Shown: one piece after another, positions 61,676-64,000 of the stretch | Position numbering within the stretch: position 1 is the first letter of the stretch | How the letters are laid out: each line of letters opens with the position of its first letter | NCBI GenBank assembly: GCA_001600355.1 | Contig: BCJU01000001.1 | Span: 4,712,013-4,776,012 of the forward strand | Origin: Meira nashicola | Taxonomy: Eukaryota > Basidiomycota > Exobasidiomycetes > Exobasidiales > Brachybasidiaceae | DNA: 64,000 nt | Reading direction: 5' to 3' | Position numbers and translations under genes: made by a program | The notes under the pieces: generated by a model | What the model saw: only the letters and a program-made list of their open reading frames with translations | Database searches by the model: none | Told to the model about the DNA's origin: nothing

Positions 61676-64000
61676 TCATCGAGCTCGAGTACGTTTGAAG
61701 CCTCGGAAGGTGAATCCTTCATCCTCGTCGTCGTCATCGTCATCATCTTCATCTTCCTCCTCAATTACCTTGTTCGAATGAGCTCGTTTGGCGGGCGTGA
61801 CTCGTGTTGAGCTCCTTGTATGTTGTGCACTTTTACCCTTTATTTGCGAAGGCGATGACATTGAACTGCTCTCCCGCGTTCGCGTTGCTTCTTTGTGTCG
61901 ACCGTTAGACTTTTTACTGGGTTCATCCATCTCATCATCCCATAACATCTGTTCATCATTGTTCAAATCGCGACTGTCATCGAAATCCAAATGAAGATCA
62001 ATCACAGGTTTCTTCTTGGGCATTATTCCTTCTTCATCATCATCAGAATCCATCGTTCTTCGTTGGCGTTGCGTCAGTCTAGTCTGTGTAGATCTTTTGG
62101 CACTGCTTTGTGTTTGTTTCGGAGGCGGCCATTGATCTGGTTCTTCTTCTTCATCATCCTCGTCATCCTCCCTATTCTCTGTTGCAGATTCTTTGAAAAT
62201 GCTTTTCTTTTGTGAGGGAATGCCACTCGATTTAGCTTGCACACTATCTCTTTGGCTACGCAAACCATTACTGGAGATATGACTTTGGGTAGCATAGCGA
62301 GGCCCTGTACCATAATCATCTGGTTCTACCAGATCCATTGCGATCGGTTTCCTAGCAGCACGTTCTTTGCAACGGAATTTTTTGAAATTAGGTCGTCCTT
62401 GCCAAGTAGATGAATTTCCTTCGGAGGAACCGGTTGAACTATCACCTACAGTCACAGATCGATTACTTCTTTCAGGTCGAACAAGTGGCACAAAATCTAC
62501 TTGAACAAAATTTCCAGCCGCACCAATATTGAAATCCTCTATCGACATCTTTTGCCATGCCACGAAATCTGGATCTTCCAATTCATCATCACGCACGAGC
62601 ATCGTAGTTTCCTTACTCTTGGATGATCCAGCTTGGGACTGAGCTGGTTTTGCGATTCGTAATCGATCAAATTCTTTATCAAAAGCATCTATATGCTTTT
62701 TGCTCTTTTTCAAAGTCATCAAAGATTGCAAGAAACGGTCATCTTTCGAAATTTCTGCTGCCGTATTAGAAGGCCGTTCGGCAATATATTCCATTGCTTG
62801 CTGTGTAGGTCGCTGAGTTTCAGCTGCGTTTGATTGTTCCACAGCATGTATGCTACTATTTCCATTTGCATCATTTTGTTGTGTGTTGATCCAATCGATA
62901 TCCCGTTCATCTTGAGCTTCCTCTTCGGCTCTACGCTTGCTGTTACGAGGTACAGCAGTCAAATCAGGATCTTGACTCTGCGCTTGCGTACGAGCTTGAC
63001 TTCGCTGAGTTGCTTGACGTTCTTCATCTTCTAATTGCTGTCTGAATCGTCTAGAATATCTCTCCTGTGTTTGTCCAGTGGCACCTAAGAAAGATGAAGT
63101 AGGATTTGCGCTCGTCATTGCGTCATTTGCTGAATCCTCGAATACACTCTGCCAAACGTCTGATCTTCTTGCTTGTTCTCTATTTCGTGTCACGTTCCTC
63201 TTTGGCTTGTTGGAGGATGAGGGTTGAGAGGATAAATGCTGTTGTGTGGGTGGAAGTGAAGAAATTTGTGAATCCATAGGCCCAACTGCAGATGTCTGGT
63301 TGGTAGTAGCGGGAGTGAACGAAGATCCGAACAAGTCATCAAACGGATTTACTTTTTCTAGACCTGCTCTACGTTTTGGCCTTCTTGAAGGTGTTGGTGG
63401 TACGACGAATTGAGTTTGCTCAGCAGCGGGAGGTGCGGGTGAATGCGCACGCTGCTCCGTGTGTTCCGTGGCCGGTACGTGGTTGGGTTGCTCTAAAATT
63501 TGATTTGCTTGCTCGCTTCCTACAATTGCCTCGTCGGCATTGTTGGTATTGCTTTGCACCTCTTCAACCTGTTCTTCAATTTCCTCTTCTTCATACTCTT
63601 CCGGTGCAAGTTTCGTCAGAAAGCGCGAGGGCGAAATGAGAAGAACCGTATCTTGTAGCGCTTTCAAGCCACTCTCCGGCATATACACTCCCAACTTTCG
63701 TGATATAGAGGCAAACCACTTATACCATTGAGTTTCTGTGTCTGTTTTAGAGGTGATGATTACCAACGTCGGCTTATGCGATGATGAATTGCGCTGCAAA
63801 GAGCTTTGTGATCTATCTTGTGCTTCTTCCTGTTTGGTTTCAAGGAATTGCTCAACTTCTTCTTTATTGGTAAAGCGGGATAACGATGAGGTTGAACAAA
63901 CGTCAATGTGTGCACCAGCTGCTTGAAATGCATGACAGCTATTCTTGAACATACGACGGACGTCTTCATCAGCGCTCGCAAACAAGATCGTCATACCTTT
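61676..64000 (-). CDS. NBS1: NBS1/nibrin (Xrs2), C-terminal part
   Basis: This is the Nbs1 subunit of the Mre11-Rad50-Nbs1 complex, which senses double-strand breaks and recruits the Tel1/ATM kinase. The gene is cut by the right window edge. At least 772 residues are visible, and the N-terminal FHA and first BRCT domain must lie beyond. The visible part opens with MTILFASADEDVRRMFK and continues through a second-BRCT-like region with PTLVIITSKTDTETQWYKWF. The Met at 63994 is probably internal. A long Gln/Ser/Arg-rich linker follows. At residues 536-540 of the visible part, NFKKF is the Mre11-binding motif of the family. The protein ends with an acidic run then FTFRGFKRTRAR. This resembles the acidic-plus-FxF/Y-basic Tel1/ATM-binding tail of human NBS1. 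It converges on the synthetase, 78 bp away. Confidence 0.85.
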   Translation of the reverse strand, partial: KGMTILFASADEDVRRMFKNSCHAFQAAGAHIDVCSTSSLSRFTNKEEVEQFLETKQEEAQDRSQSSLQRNSSSHKPTLVIITSKTDTETQWYKWFASISRKLGVYMPESGLKALQDTVLLISPSRFLTKLAPEEYEEEEIEEQVEEVQSNTNNADEAIVGSEQANQILEQPNHVPATEHTEQRAHSPAPPAAEQTQFVVPPTPSRRPKRRAGLEKVNPFDDLFGSSFTPATTNQTSAVGPMDSQISSLPPTQQHLSSQPSSSNKPKRNVTRNREQARRSDVWQSVFEDSANDAMTSANPTSSFLGATGQTQERYSRRFRQQLEDEERQATQRSQARTQAQSQDPDLTAVPRNSKRRAEEEAQDERDIDWINTQQNDANGNSSIHAVEQSNAAETQRPTQQAMEYIAERPSNTAAEISKDDRFLQSLMTLKKSKKHIDAFDKEFDRLRIAKPAQSQAGSSKSKETTMLVRDDELEDPDFVAWQKMSIEDFNIGAAGNFVQVDFVPLVRPERSNRSVTVGDSSTGSSEGNSSTWQGRPNFKKFRCKERAARKPIAMDLVEPDDYGTGPRYATQSHISSNGLRSQRDSVQAKSSGIPSQKKSIFKESATENREDDEDDEEEEPDQWPPPKQTQSSAKRSTQTRLTQRQRRTMDSDDDEEGIMPKKKPVIDLHLDFDDSRDLNNDEQMLWDDEMDEPSKKSNGRHKEATRTRESSSMSSPSQIKGKSAQHTRSSTRVTPAKRAHSNKVIEEEDEDDDDDDDEDEGFTFRGFKRTRAR

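Noticed and set aside
1..64000. tRNA, 5S rRNA, transposon or CRISPR elements
   Set aside because: I looked for B-box-like GTTCGAANCC strings, 5S-like GTGGGTGACCACC, long terminal repeats and spaced direct repeats in the gaps and saw none. The only similar string (near 28054) is inside a kinase gene. A program search could still find weak cases.

Overview
The window looks like nuclear chromosomal DNA of a compact, intron-poor fungus, most likely a basidiomycete. The strongest evidence for Basidiomycota is the single-adenylation-domain siderophore synthetase at 54002..61597. Its A-T-C-T-C-T-C order is the 'type VI' / NPS2 architecture described from basidiomycetes. Almost every gene is one uninterrupted reading frame. 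I could place introns only in the VMA16 fragment, the linker histone gene and the syntaxin gene. That intron poverty would fit Ustilaginomycotina better than Agaricomycotina, but the lower taxon is inference. The sequence is visibly AT-rich, although I did not count composition. I saw no tRNA, rRNA, transposon, CRISPR array or prokaryotic operon.

Layout, left to right: VMA16 3' part (+), ETF-beta (+), RPC34 (-), a SAT4/HAL4-like kinase (+), GEM1/Miro (-), a PNS1/choline-transporter-like protein (-), mitochondrial EF-Tu (-), NHA1 Na+/H+ antiporter (+), COQ4 (+), a divergent SAC3/GANP-like protein (+), RRS1 (-), eIF3h (+), HUS1 (-), a FRAY/OSR1-type Ste20 kinase (+), a membrane-anchored mARC-like MOSC protein (-), an alpha-arrestin with a C-terminal PY motif (+), BRR2 (+), PDS5 (-), an orphan disordered protein (+), linker histone H1 with three introns (+), an orphan membrane protein (-), a Pep12-type syntaxin (+), the siderophore synthetase (+), and the C-terminal part of NBS1/nibrin (-). 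Genes often alternate in strand, giving closely spaced convergent pairs (about 80-370 bp) and divergent pairs that share promoters (RRS1/eIF3h, HUS1/FRAY kinase, MOSC/arrestin, TUF1/NHA1).

Most content is housekeeping: mitochondrial function, translation, Pol III, splicing, chromatin and ion transport. Three genome-maintenance genes (HUS1, PDS5, NBS1) lie in one window but are not adjacent. The most distinctive locus is the siderophore synthetase. About 450 bp upstream of its start is a palindromic pair of GATA sites, and one half reads ATCAGATAA, the consensus reported for iron-responsive fungal GATA repressors. No hydroxylase, acyltransferase or transporter gene for the siderophore is in the window.

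The non-coding sequence carries recurrent short signals: ACGCGT hexamers about 90-200 bp upstream of at least eight genes, GCAGCGCAGCGCA-type repeats in four gaps, TAGACTAGTCTA palindromes in two gaps, and tandem hairpins around one stop codon. All positions come from reading the sequence by eye. Family assignments rest on recognised motifs, not on database searches.
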